Of a DNA stretch of 64,000 nt, positions 45,996 through 54,778 are shown piece by piece. The notes below the pieces were generated by a model. That model was not told the origin of the DNA, did not search any database, and saw only the letters and a list, made by a program, of their open reading frames with translations. The stretch is taken from positions 14,222 to 78,221 of the forward strand of contig JAEZKA010000060.1 of the NCBI GenBank assembly GCA_023436225.1, in the 5' to 3' direction. This DNA is from Bacillota bacterium. GTDB taxonomy: Bacteria; Bacillota; Clostridia; Lachnospirales; Lachnospiraceae. How positions within the stretch are numbered: the first letter of the stretch is position 1; each line of letters opens with the position of its first letter. Position numbers and translations under genes: made by a program.

Positions 45996-46098
45996 GTGCA
46001 TGTTTTGTGCATTTAGTGTGCATTTATTTTTCTTTATTATACCAATTATTGGGTGTTTTGTCCATCCCTTTGTATCATTTGTATCAACAATTGTATCA
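45996..46098. promoter_or_regulatory. GTGCAT and TTGTATCA direct repeats upstream of GH130
   Basis: GTGCAT occurs at 45996, 46007 and 46018, exactly 11 bases apart. TTGTATCA occurs at 46070, 46079 and 46091. Direct repeats in helical phase upstream of a regulated sugar gene suggest cooperative regulator binding. GTGCA elements also precede the GH130 gene at 6.7 kb. Confidence 0.55.
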
Positions 46099-46261
46099 AT
46101 AATCTTCCGCTTAAAACTCCTAAAAGTGCCCATATCTCCTTCTCCTAGCTACAGCGTTGAGGAGTAAATATTTTTCACTCTAAAATTTAGCGAAATAGGG
46201 AAATCCAGACAAATTCATGGTAAAATGTAAGAAAAAGTTTACGTGAAGAAGGAATTTTACC

Positions 46262-46471
46262 ATGAACAACTCGTTGACAAGAGATAAAAAGCGAAAGCTA
46301 AAGGAAATAGATAGAGGCTTCATTGACTTTGCCAAGATATAGAAGCATATGTTCCCTAATCTACTTCAACGGCTGGCATCTGTTCAGGACCCAAGGCATC
46401 AGAGCTACACAGCTCACTGTTGTAGTAAAAAGTTAATTATTGCAATATTTTGGGTTATATGGTATTGTTAG
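46262..46471 (+). pseudogene. transposase N-terminal remnant
   Basis: One frame from ATG 46262 reads MNNSLTRDKKRKLKEIDRGF, then a TAG, then continues KHMFPNLLQRLASVQDPRHQ, SYT, and ends at TAG 46469. The text LQRLxxVxDPRHQSYT is the conserved start of a family of DDE-type IS transposases (ISNCY-like by memory). The catalytic part is missing. With one internal stop and loss of the rest, it is a dead fragment. It shows that the 46 kb junction once held an insertion sequence. Confidence 0.72.
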
Positions 46472-46625
46472 TTAAAAAGTGGAATCTTGATGAATTATAA
46501 AAGAAAGTGGGCAATAAAGAAATTTTTTGTATTATTATAAAACATAGGCAATATAGAATATTTATGGGTAGATATCTCAATGCCCACAGATATATTACAA
46601 AACTTATAATACAGGGAGAAATATT

Positions 46626-48155
46626 ATGAATAAGATATCGGCAATTGATGTTTACATGGAAAAGGTATACAAAGGAGTAATATTTTTATTGACAGTTTCA
46701 TGTTTGTGCTCTAGTTTGTTTTTCATAGGATTTAAATTATTAAACTTATTTAAAAATGTACCATGGTGGTCCTTATTATTTCAATTAGGAGCTACTATAG
46801 TATATCTTATTATAGGATTGTTATTTATTAGAAATTGCATGAAAGATGGGAAACTTGATTCCAAATGGTTAAAATGGGGAAAAGTATATTATAGCATCGT
46901 ATTGTTACTGCAAATGAATATTGTATCATATTTAATGCCATTGAGAACATGGTGGGGAGTCTTTATCTATGCAATCATTTTATCAGGATTATTTCTGGAT
47001 TGGAAAATGACACTTACTAATGCTTCTATGTTAAGCGTGACCTTAGTTCTATCTTGGATTTTTGCGGGTCATAACACACTCCCTGTAAAGGATGAGTTAT
47101 TTGTCACGGACCTGATCATTATTATATGTTCTCTATTCTTTTGTTCCTTAGGTACTATTCTCACAGCATATCTTGCAGGTCGTTATCTGGCAGATGCAAA
47201 AAAGGATGAGATGGAAAAAAATGAAAGCCGAGTGCAAGGAGTACTTAATAAGGTGAATGGACTTGCAGAAAAATTAAGTGAAGCAAGCATATTACTGCTC
47301 GAAACAACGCAAAATGAAAGTGCTTCGACTGAGGAACTTTCTGCTATTAGTGAAAGTCTTTTGGAAAGTAGTGGGGATATATTAAAAAGGTCGTCCGAAA
47401 GCAAAGAAAATTTAATGGAATTAGAGAACAGTAGTAAAGCTATGGAGCAAAAAGTGCAAGAATTAGAAAGTTTATCGATAGAATTAGTAGATAAATCCTT
47501 TGCCAATGAACAGGCAATGAACAATTTGATAAATATTAGTGAGAAGGCTTCAGAGTCAACTAAGAACACGTTGGATGTTACAGACAAATTATTAACAGAG
47601 GCAGCAAATATTGGAAGCACTTTAGAAATTATCAACCAGATTGCTGAAGCCATTAATTTGCTTTCACTGAATGCCTCCATTGAAGCTGCACGGGCAGGAG
47701 AATCGGGTAGAGGATTTGCGGTTGTCGCTCAAGAAATTGGTAAATTAGCAAGCAGCACAAAAACTTCACTAAACAATGTTAATGATATCGTATTTAGAGT
47801 ACAGAACGGAACAACAGAAGTATCGAAATATATGAATGAAAATGTAGAGCAATTGCTGGAACAGAATAAGGCGTTGATAGACACTGTCGATGGTATTCGT
47901 GGTTTAATAGAACTTTTAAAAAGCTCAGCAAAGGCAATTAAGAGTGTATATGAGTTACAGCAAAAGCAAAGTAATGTTGTTGATATGACTGTAAAAATAA
48001 ATGAAAACATTTCAGACAAGATCAACGAGGAAAATAAAGATTTTACTAATATAACTGAAATGGTACAAAGCAATACACAACAAATTGATGTAATGATGAA
48101 GCAAGTAGATAAACTAAATGAAATGATATATGAGTTAGAAGAATTATTGAAATAA
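46626..48155 (+). CDS. methyl-accepting chemotaxis protein with membrane-embedded N-terminus
   Basis: 509 residues. Six membrane helices occupy about residues 15-188 with only short loops, so there is no outside ligand domain and no obvious HAMP. The cytoplasmic coiled-coil signalling domain has the conserved hairpin tip INLLSLNASIEAARAGESGR followed by GFAVVAQEIGKLA. The sensor is probably the membrane region itself or a small partner. Base composition is more AT-rich than most neighbours, and the upstream transposase remnant suggests arrival by transfer. GGGAG ribosome site. Confidence 0.88.
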   Translation: MNKISAIDVYMEKVYKGVIFLLTVSCLCSSLFFIGFKLLNLFKNVPWWSLLFQLGATIVYLIIGLLFIRNCMKDGKLDSKWLKWGKVYYSIVLLLQMNIVSYLMPLRTWWGVFIYAIILSGLFLDWKMTLTNASMLSVTLVLSWIFAGHNTLPVKDELFVTDLIIIICSLFFCSLGTILTAYLAGRYLADAKKDEMEKNESRVQGVLNKVNGLAEKLSEASILLLETTQNESASTEELSAISESLLESSGDILKRSSESKENLMELENSSKAMEQKVQELESLSIELVDKSFANEQAMNNLINISEKASESTKNTLDVTDKLLTEAANIGSTLEIINQIAEAINLLSLNASIEAARAGESGRGFAVVAQEIGKLASSTKTSLNNVNDIVFRVQNGTTEVSKYMNENVEQLLEQNKALIDTVDGIRGLIELLKSSAKAIKSVYELQQKQSNVVDMTVKINENISDKINEENKDFTNITEMVQSNTQQIDVMMKQVDKLNEMIYELEELLK

Positions 48156-48806
48156 TATAGTAATATACATAATGCTGAAATCAAATAATTAATACCAGCT
48201 CTTCGGTAAGAATTAAATATGTAAACCTGTGTCGAAATATATGTTCATTAATAGTCTATCCATTTATTGGATATATTATTCATTGGCTAAATATTTTAAA
48301 GCATAGCAAGTAGTCGTGGGCGCTGCCCACACCCGACCTCTGGAATAAATATGGGTATATCGGCTATAATTATAGTACCGACGGAATAATTGTTACCGGC
48401 GCAAAGATTCAGGTCAACGGAATCTTACGCCGGTTACTTTTTATAGGTACTGAGCTAGCCGGTCATCAAACAGGAGTCCAAGCTGGCTTAATACCATGTC
48501 AGCTTCCTATAATAACAACTTTTGATTATTTTCTTTACATCGTTAAATACTATCCGGACATATGGTACTCCTTAAGGGACTATACTATATGTCCGGTTTT
48601 TATTTCATTGTATACCGAAAGCATAACCAATCAGAAACTAATCCCTAATCTCTAACCCGGTCCTAAAAATCATATATATGGTTCTTAGCTTCAGTTATTT
48701 TTTCCAATTTTATGTTGTGCTTTATTTCGCAAAATGTTACAATATTATACAAGAACTCACAGTCAATCTGTGATTAAAGTGCAATTCACTATGGGAGGGT
48801 TTACTT
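48156..48806. other. intergenic region with two terminator-like hairpins
   Basis: About 650 bases without a supported gene. Hairpin 1 at 48392-48442: GTTACCGGCG...CGCCGGTTAC with an inner AAGATTC/GAATCTT helix, then T5. Hairpin 2 at 48554-48600: CCGGACATAT / ATATGTCCGG, then a T-run. A small dyad GTGGGC-GCT-GCCCAC lies near 48316-48330. The hairpins are too far from the upstream gene to be its simple terminator; small RNAs or remnants are possible. Confidence 0.55.
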
Positions 48807-50963
48807 ATGAATGTGCTAAAAAAACTAAAGAAATTCCTATTTGACCAAAAAAACACACAGACTCTAATTCTACGAATACCGGCAATAATACTTGGATTAT
48901 TAATCATCGTAACAATCGTCGGTTTTATCAGCCCTAAAGCATTTGGTTTTATAGTACCCATCGTTCTTATTATCTCTATACTCCTTTCAGCGGTTTTATT
49001 AATTTTATTACTTCAATTTCTGAAAGGAATGAGATTGATTGATGAAAATGCTATCACCTTATCTCAAGGAAATCTAAATATCAGCGATATCATTACAGAA
49101 AAAACAAAGGGTCTTGAAATTCTCGCAACAGCCTTCAATGATATGAAACGTAATCTACTCAGCTATATTGAATCGACTAAGAATAATGTAATCATCCTAT
49201 CCAGTGCTGTCGATAAGGTAACCAAGAGCATTGATATGACCTACAAGGGTAATGAACAGATTGCAGCTAATATCACGATTGTTGCTGAAAAGGCACAGGA
49301 ACAGCTAAAAATAGCAAAAAATACATTGGAAGGTATTGAAAAGGTAAGACTCGGGGCCAGCCGTATTACGACTACTCTGGGAAACATCGAGGATTTCGTT
49401 GAAAATACAGTAAAGCTAACCACCGAAAGCTCTGACCATCTTGAGAAATACACCAGTCAGATACAGTTGATTTCTTCAAACTTAGATGAGACTTCCAGCT
49501 TCATAAAAACTTTGAATTCAAATCTATCTGAGATTACAGAATTCGGTAACTTGATTATGGGTATTACTGAACAGCTTAATCTCCTATCCTTAAACTCACG
49601 TGTTGAAGCTGCTAGAGCAGGTGATGCCGGTAAAGGCTTTGCAGTCGTAGCCATGGAGATGAACAAGCTCTCCGATGCAACGAAGGATAGTGTCAAAAAG
49701 ATTAATAACCTCCTGACGAACATCCTTAAGAGTAATACAAAGGTAAGTGAAAGTATTGAACATGTTACCGAGAGCTTTGGCATGAGCAAAGAAATCTTTA
49801 ACTCTATGAAGGATTCCTTCTATACGATTAATAATAATGCGAACATTCTAAACTCCGATATCAAGCAGGTATATGAAGAGTCCATAATGATTAATGACAG
49901 TACCAAAATAATTAGTACTCAGGGTACTATTCTACATGATGCATCCAATGAGATTTCAAACATTACACAGGATGTTGCAGCTGTAACTCAGGAAGAACTG
50001 GCTGAGAATGAAGAGATCAATGAGCAGGCACTATCACTGAAGAGAATGCTCTCCAGTATTGAAAATCTTCTAAAGAGATATAAGACCTCCGTCCTTCCGG
50101 CCACTCAAGCAAGCCCCAAGAGACTAAAGTTTGTAATGCTGAGTCCCTTGAACGATCCTTTCTGGTTATCTGTAAAGCAGGGAGCATTATATGCACAGAC
50201 TGAACTTAAGGACAAGAATGTTACGTTGGATTTTATCGGCTTTGATAAGGTCGACAACAGTTTTATCGAGACTCTGAACAGGCAGATAGAGGAAGGCTGT
50301 GATGGACTTGTACTTCCCGGCTTTGTTAAAGGAATCGAAGAATGTGCCAATAGAGCTGCTGCTAAGAAAATTCCTATCATGACCTTTAACTGTGACTTCA
50401 CAGATACTTCAAATCGTCTCTCCTACTTTGGACCAAACATCCAGGCGGAAGGAACCTTAGCTGCCGAAATTCTAGCTAAGAGTATTGAAGGAGAAGGTAA
50501 GATTGTTATCTTTAGAGGCAGTACTACATCCTCTGTTAATGTAACACGAAGAGATGCTGCTGTAGCCAAGCTTGCGAAATATTCCGATATCAAGATTACA
50601 TCTGAGATTGATGAGCTGGAAGAAGCTTCACTAATCTATAAGAAACTGAAGGAATTTCTTTACTATTCACCAGATATTAAAGCAATCCTCGTCATTGGTG
50701 AAGGTGCCAAGGGAGCTGCCAGAGCTATTGAGGAGATGGGTCTCATCGGGAAGATTCATTTGTTCTGCTTTAATTACAATGCAGATATGGACGAACTGAT
50801 TAGAAAGGGCATTGTACATATGGTATTCAGACAGGATGGCTTTGGTCAGGGACATGATCCAATTATCCATCTCTACAACTATCTGGTAGCAGATGAAGCA
50901 CCAGATAGCACCACCTTCACCAGAACCGAAGTAGTTGACAAGTACAGTATAAGTGATTTTTAA
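48807..50963 (+). CDS. methyl-accepting protein fused to a C-terminal sugar-binding domain
   Basis: 718 residues. A tight hairpin of two membrane helices (about 20-43 and 48-70) with only a few residues between them leaves no outside domain. A HAMP-like segment follows (about 70-125), then a coiled-coil signalling domain with tip LNLLSLNSRVEAARAGDAGK. From about 432 to 718 there is a type I periplasmic-binding fold: LKFVMLSPLNDPFWLSVKQG, GCDGLVLPGFVKGIEECANR, SYFGPNIQAEGTLAAEIL, AILVIGEGAKGAARAIEEMG and QDGFGQGHDPI. The topology places this sugar-binding domain in the cytoplasm. It should sense an intracellular sugar. No downstream partner gene; terminator follows. Confidence 0.9.
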   Translation: MNVLKKLKKFLFDQKNTQTLILRIPAIILGLLIIVTIVGFISPKAFGFIVPIVLIISILLSAVLLILLLQFLKGMRLIDENAITLSQGNLNISDIITEKTKGLEILATAFNDMKRNLLSYIESTKNNVIILSSAVDKVTKSIDMTYKGNEQIAANITIVAEKAQEQLKIAKNTLEGIEKVRLGASRITTTLGNIEDFVENTVKLTTESSDHLEKYTSQIQLISSNLDETSSFIKTLNSNLSEITEFGNLIMGITEQLNLLSLNSRVEAARAGDAGKGFAVVAMEMNKLSDATKDSVKKINNLLTNILKSNTKVSESIEHVTESFGMSKEIFNSMKDSFYTINNNANILNSDIKQVYEESIMINDSTKIISTQGTILHDASNEISNITQDVAAVTQEELAENEEINEQALSLKRMLSSIENLLKRYKTSVLPATQASPKRLKFVMLSPLNDPFWLSVKQGALYAQTELKDKNVTLDFIGFDKVDNSFIETLNRQIEEGCDGLVLPGFVKGIEECANRAAAKKIPIMTFNCDFTDTSNRLSYFGPNIQAEGTLAAEILAKSIEGEGKIVIFRGSTTSSVNVTRRDAAVAKLAKYSDIKITSEIDELEEASLIYKKLKEFLYYSPDIKAILVIGEGAKGAARAIEEMGLIGKIHLFCFNYNADMDELIRKGIVHMVFRQDGFGQGHDPIIHLYNYLVADEAPDSTTFTRTEVVDKYSISDF

Positions 50964-50987
50964 GATTATTGGAATGATTGACGTATC

Positions 50988-51025
50988 AAAGAAGGGGCTG
51001 TGTTACAGTAGCCCCTTCTTTGTAT
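50988..51025. terminator. bidirectional terminator
   Basis: AAAGAAGGGGCT (50988-50999) pairs perfectly with AGCCCCTTCTTT (51010-51021) between convergent genes. Confidence 0.85.
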
Positions 51026-51088
51026 AATTCATTATTCTTTATCAGTTTCCGTAGCCGATATTCATATTGATACGAAAGCAGCCAAACA

Positions 51089-53638
51089 TTAATAAGGGTT
51101 TTGGAGTAGCTTCATAACTGCTTCTTCTGGCAACGGCTTACTGAAGAGATAACCTTGAATTTTATCACATTCATGAATAGCGAGATAATCAAGCTGACAT
51201 TGCTCTTCTACTCCCTCTGCTATTACGTTCATACCCATATTCTTACCAATGGAAATAATATGTCCGATCAAATCCTCTTGATTATCATTGGTTATGTAAT
51301 CGATAAAGGATTTATCAACCTTCATTGTAGTGATTGGAAGTTGTTTCAGGTAACTTAGGGAGGAATACCCTTTTCCAAAGTCATCCAGTGCAATTCTTAT
51401 CTTTTTATCTCTTAGTCTCTCCAATCTGGTGATTATGCGGTCGAAGGATTCCATCAATATCGTCTCAGTAATCTCCAACTCAAGATATTCCGGTTTAATA
51501 TCATTAACACTCAATACCCTCTCAACAATATCCAGGAAATCTTCTTGCAGCAGTTGTAGTATTGAGATATTCACAGATACCGTAAGTCCTTGATATCCGT
51601 TATCTTCTAATCTCTTCAGAAACTCACATGCTCTTTGCAGAACCCAGGTACCAAGGGGAATAATAAAGTGGGTATCTTCTGCAACTTTTATGAACTTCAA
51701 TGGAGATACCATTCCTAAGACTGAACTATTCCATCGAAGTAAAGCTTCAAAGCCAGATATTTTATTGGTTGTGATATCCAACTGGGGCTGGTAATACAGT
51801 ACGAATTCATTCTGATCCAATGCACCTTGTAGATGTTTTTCTATCATAATCCGTTCTGTAAAGGCTTCATTCATCTGTTCATCATATACCATATAACTCT
51901 TTCTACCTGCCTCCTTCGCCTTGTACATGGCAATATCAGCAAACTTTAATAGCTGTTCTAACTCTCTTCCATGATCCGGGCAAATAGAAATACCTATACT
52001 TAAACTGATATGAAGATTACTTCCAAGATTATCGAAATCCTTTCTGAAATTCTCCAAAATGAAGGAAGCATATTCTTCTGCCTGTTCTCTCTCTTCAATC
52101 CAGTTCATGATAATAATAAACTCATCCCCGCTTAGACGGTAAAGAGAACAATCCTCCTTTAATAAAGCTTTTAGCCTCTCACACACCTTAACAATCAGCT
52201 TATCTCCAAAGGCATGTCCTAAGGTATCATTCACATATTTGAAATTATCGATGTCAATAAATAATAGTGCAGTCTTCCCCTCCCCCGTAACATTAATTTG
52301 AGATCTTTCATACAAGGACAGCTTATTCATCAATCCGGTTAAGGAATCATAATAAGCCAGATTGGCCAATTTTTCCTCACTTTGCTTTATTTTTTCATTA
52401 ATTATAATCATCTCATCGTATTGCTGCTTGATTTCCTCATCCGATGCGATTAACTCCTCATACAGTTCAGATAGCTCCTCATTATTCTCTTGAAGGCTGC
52501 GCCTCATCTTTCGTATCATCCTTATATAAAACAATAGGATACAGATGAACAGTATCACGATGGAAAACACTGCAATCACACTGTTAACCAACGTCTTATA
52601 GGTCTCGTAAAAGGAAAAGGGCTTATTAATGATTTCACAATCCTCTGGCAGGATACTAAGCGGGATATCAAAATGAATTAATTGATTATAATCAAATATA
52701 GTGCGCGTAGACTCCGATATGCTATTGGGGATTCGATTGATATCTTCTCCTTCAAGAATACGGATTGCATAATCAGCTGCCTTTTCTCCTTGGATTCTAC
52801 CGCTTAACATGGTACCTCCTACAATCCCATGATTAAGTCCAAAATCATATAGATGATAAACCGGCACTGTACTATTCTCACTTATTTCCATCGTCACATA
52901 GTTATTATCATAAAGCTTATTGCTACCATCTCGAAAATAAGTCCCTATTAGGATAATGCTTTGATCATCCAATTCACCTGCCTTTTGTACTGCTTCTTCA
53001 AAGGGTAAATCACTCCAGGAAATAACCGATAATCCCGGGTCAAATACTTCTATGGCTTTAATCATAATATGAGTAGTGGAGATCCCACTCTCTGAATTAT
53101 CATTCATTAAATAGATCTTTTTCAAATCTGGATTTATCTTCTTCGCTATCGTTAAAGTCTGCGTTGGATTGATTACTTCTATAACACCGGTGACCCTGTC
53201 ATAGCCCTTCGTGATGCTCTGCATACCTTCCAAATTCACACCGGAGAATACCACCGGTGCATTGGAAAATAGCTTGGTTCGATATTTCAACGCAAATTCT
53301 AGTGCCGCATCATCGGTAGTTATTATAATATCAATTAAATCCTTTTGATATTTGAAATGATAGTAATCAATGAGGTAGTTGATGTTATCTAAAGAGTTAT
53401 AATTCTTCCAGTCCATATATTCAACTCGAAACGAGAAATTGTACCCACTCTCCTGAAGTGTATCAATAATACCTTCCGTCTGCTCCCTCGTCCAGTCCAA
53501 TCCCTGATGATAGGAATTCAGAATAAGTATATTCTTATTCTCTGAAGCATAAGTATCGGGTACAATCACTAAAACAAAAAATAGGATAGCCCCCACCATG
53601 GCTGAGAATTTAATCTTGCTCATATGGCTTTTTAACAT
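51089..53638 (-). CDS. ABC-type binding-domain GGDEF-EAL cyclic-di-GMP protein
   Basis: 849 residues from ATG 53638 after GGGGAG. Signal-like helix (about 9-30), an outside ABC-substrate-binding-like sensor (KNILILNSYHQGLDWTREQT, VVFSGVNLEG, IILIGTYFRDGSNKLYD) to about 330, a membrane helix (about 350-372) and a coiled coil. GGDEF domain: NDTLGHAFGDKL and LYRLSGDEFIIIM, where the first Gly is Ser. EAL domain complete: SGFEALLRW, ELEITETILM, DDFGKGYSSLSYLKQ, KVDKSFI and AEGVEE. Phosphodiesterase activity looks more certain than cyclase activity. Convergent with the chemoreceptor fusion. Confidence 0.92.
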   Translation of the reverse strand: MLKSHMSKIKFSAMVGAILFFVLVIVPDTYASENKNILILNSYHQGLDWTREQTEGIIDTLQESGYNFSFRVEYMDWKNYNSLDNINYLIDYYHFKYQKDLIDIIITTDDAALEFALKYRTKLFSNAPVVFSGVNLEGMQSITKGYDRVTGVIEVINPTQTLTIAKKINPDLKKIYLMNDNSESGISTTHIMIKAIEVFDPGLSVISWSDLPFEEAVQKAGELDDQSIILIGTYFRDGSNKLYDNNYVTMEISENSTVPVYHLYDFGLNHGIVGGTMLSGRIQGEKAADYAIRILEGEDINRIPNSISESTRTIFDYNQLIHFDIPLSILPEDCEIINKPFSFYETYKTLVNSVIAVFSIVILFICILLFYIRMIRKMRRSLQENNEELSELYEELIASDEEIKQQYDEMIIINEKIKQSEEKLANLAYYDSLTGLMNKLSLYERSQINVTGEGKTALLFIDIDNFKYVNDTLGHAFGDKLIVKVCERLKALLKEDCSLYRLSGDEFIIIMNWIEEREQAEEYASFILENFRKDFDNLGSNLHISLSIGISICPDHGRELEQLLKFADIAMYKAKEAGRKSYMVYDEQMNEAFTERIMIEKHLQGALDQNEFVLYYQPQLDITTNKISGFEALLRWNSSVLGMVSPLKFIKVAEDTHFIIPLGTWVLQRACEFLKRLEDNGYQGLTVSVNISILQLLQEDFLDIVERVLSVNDIKPEYLELEITETILMESFDRIITRLERLRDKKIRIALDDFGKGYSSLSYLKQLPITTMKVDKSFIDYITNDNQEDLIGHIISIGKNMGMNVIAEGVEEQCQLDYLAIHECDKIQGYLFSKPLPEEAVMKLLQNPY

Positions 53639-53951
53639 AACATCTCCCCTCTCATCGTTCTTCCCATTACAACCTTCATCATTGTAGTGTTGCAATAGTA
53701 AATATCCTATTGCTTTACCAGTATCACATTTTCAAATCTGACCTTATTTTACAATATAATATAAATAATTACATCTTTTTTTCATCTTAATTATATACCA
53801 ACTTCCAACTCCTGCCAAGAAGTAATTTATGTTACTGTTTTATTTTTCAGGCTTTCTGTTATTAAAACTTACTTTACCCATCACATATTAACCACGAAAA
53901 ATATACTACATTTTTTACTATATTTACTCCAAATTTGGGTATAAATGTAAA

Positions 53952-54009
53952 TTATCCACAGCCAATTGTTGACAGTGTGGATAAATGGCAAAATTTGTTA
54001 ATTAACAAA
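53952..54009. promoter_or_regulatory. inverted pair of consensus DnaA boxes plus a palindrome
   Basis: TTATCCACA (53952-53960) and TGTGGATAA (53976-53984) are two perfect DnaA boxes facing each other with 15 bases between, and a TTGACA element lies inside. Ten bases on is the 16-base perfect palindrome TTTGTTAATTAACAAA (53994-54009). They lie between the divergent GGDEF-EAL and ferritin-like genes (gap 53639-54127), which otherwise shows only AT-rich sequence. Confidence 0.6.
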
Positions 54010-54127
54010 GCGAAAGCGATATAATATTACCAAACCGTCTATAATGTGGCACAAATAGATAGGAATTTACATAAACTATTATTAAATCAACTTATCTTGC
54101 TATAAGAGTAAACAGGAGGTCATATCG

Positions 54128-54634
54128 ATGTTTCAATATCAGGCATCGGAACGATTTACGAACTGCTTTGAAAGTAAATTCTGCGATAATGTTCAAATTC
54201 CAAGCTTACCATTAAAGGGCCCAAAACCTTTCGATCAAATTCTTCATTTTATTCATAAAGCGATAGAGGATGAAGCAAATGCTGCTGATTTTTATCGGCA
54301 TCTTCTCAAAGAGGCTCCAAATAAACTTCATTGCGAATTTATCCAGCATGCTTACGATGACGAATTGGAGCACTTACAAATATTTTGCAAGCTTTTTCGT
54401 TATTACACCGATTGTGAACCCAAGTACTGTGTGAATCAAACCTCCTTTCCTTGCTACCGAGACGGTCTCTTGGTCGCTTTGATCGGTGAACTGAAAGCCG
54501 TTAACTTCTATCGCAATGTCCAGTTATCTACCATGGATCAGGTTATTATCGATACCTTTAATATGGTAATGGTAGATGAACAGGGACATGCGACCATGTT
54601 CAGCACACTATATAACAATTTCCCTTGTAAGTAG
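54128..54634 (+). CDS. ferritin-like di-iron protein
   Basis: 168 residues. Four-helix ferritin-like domain with the expected carboxylate pattern: AIEDEANAADFYR, DDELEHLQIF (ExxH), GELKAVNFYR and VDEQGHATMF (ExxH). Cysteines near both ends (NCFESKFCDN, DCEPKYCVNQTSFPC) do not form a rubredoxin site. Relatives in clostridia are short rubrerythrin-like proteins of oxidative stress or spore coats; exact role unknown. AGGAGG ribosome site; terminator shared with the racemase gene. Confidence 0.82.
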   Translation: MFQYQASERFTNCFESKFCDNVQIPSLPLKGPKPFDQILHFIHKAIEDEANAADFYRHLLKEAPNKLHCEFIQHAYDDELEHLQIFCKLFRYYTDCEPKYCVNQTSFPCYRDGLLVALIGELKAVNFYRNVQLSTMDQVIIDTFNMVMVDEQGHATMFSTLYNNFPCK

Positions 54635-54711
54635 CATTTAATCGAATGGAACTCAATTACACTGATTGTATCTATGTTGTCTTCATAAGCTTTCATTAAT
54701 CAAGAATCAGT

Positions 54712-54741
54712 AAAGGAGCTTACCAACGTAGGCTCCTTTTA
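54712..54741. terminator. terminator between ferritin-like and racemase genes
   Basis: AAAGGAGC (54712-54719) pairs with GCTCCTTT (54732-54739) between convergent genes. Confidence 0.75.
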
Positions 54742-54778
54742 ACGTATCTATCTCTGTTATCAACTTCACAGTCAAATT

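Noticed and set aside
47183..48184. Minus-strand open frames of 151-165 codons opposite the chemoreceptor
   Set aside because: Ser/Leu/Phe-rich text mirrors the coiled-coil codons of the chemoreceptor on the other strand; no ribosome site.
53952..53984. Chromosome replication origin
   Set aside because: Two DnaA boxes only, with no dnaA, dnaN or further box clusters nearby; reported as a regulatory candidate instead.
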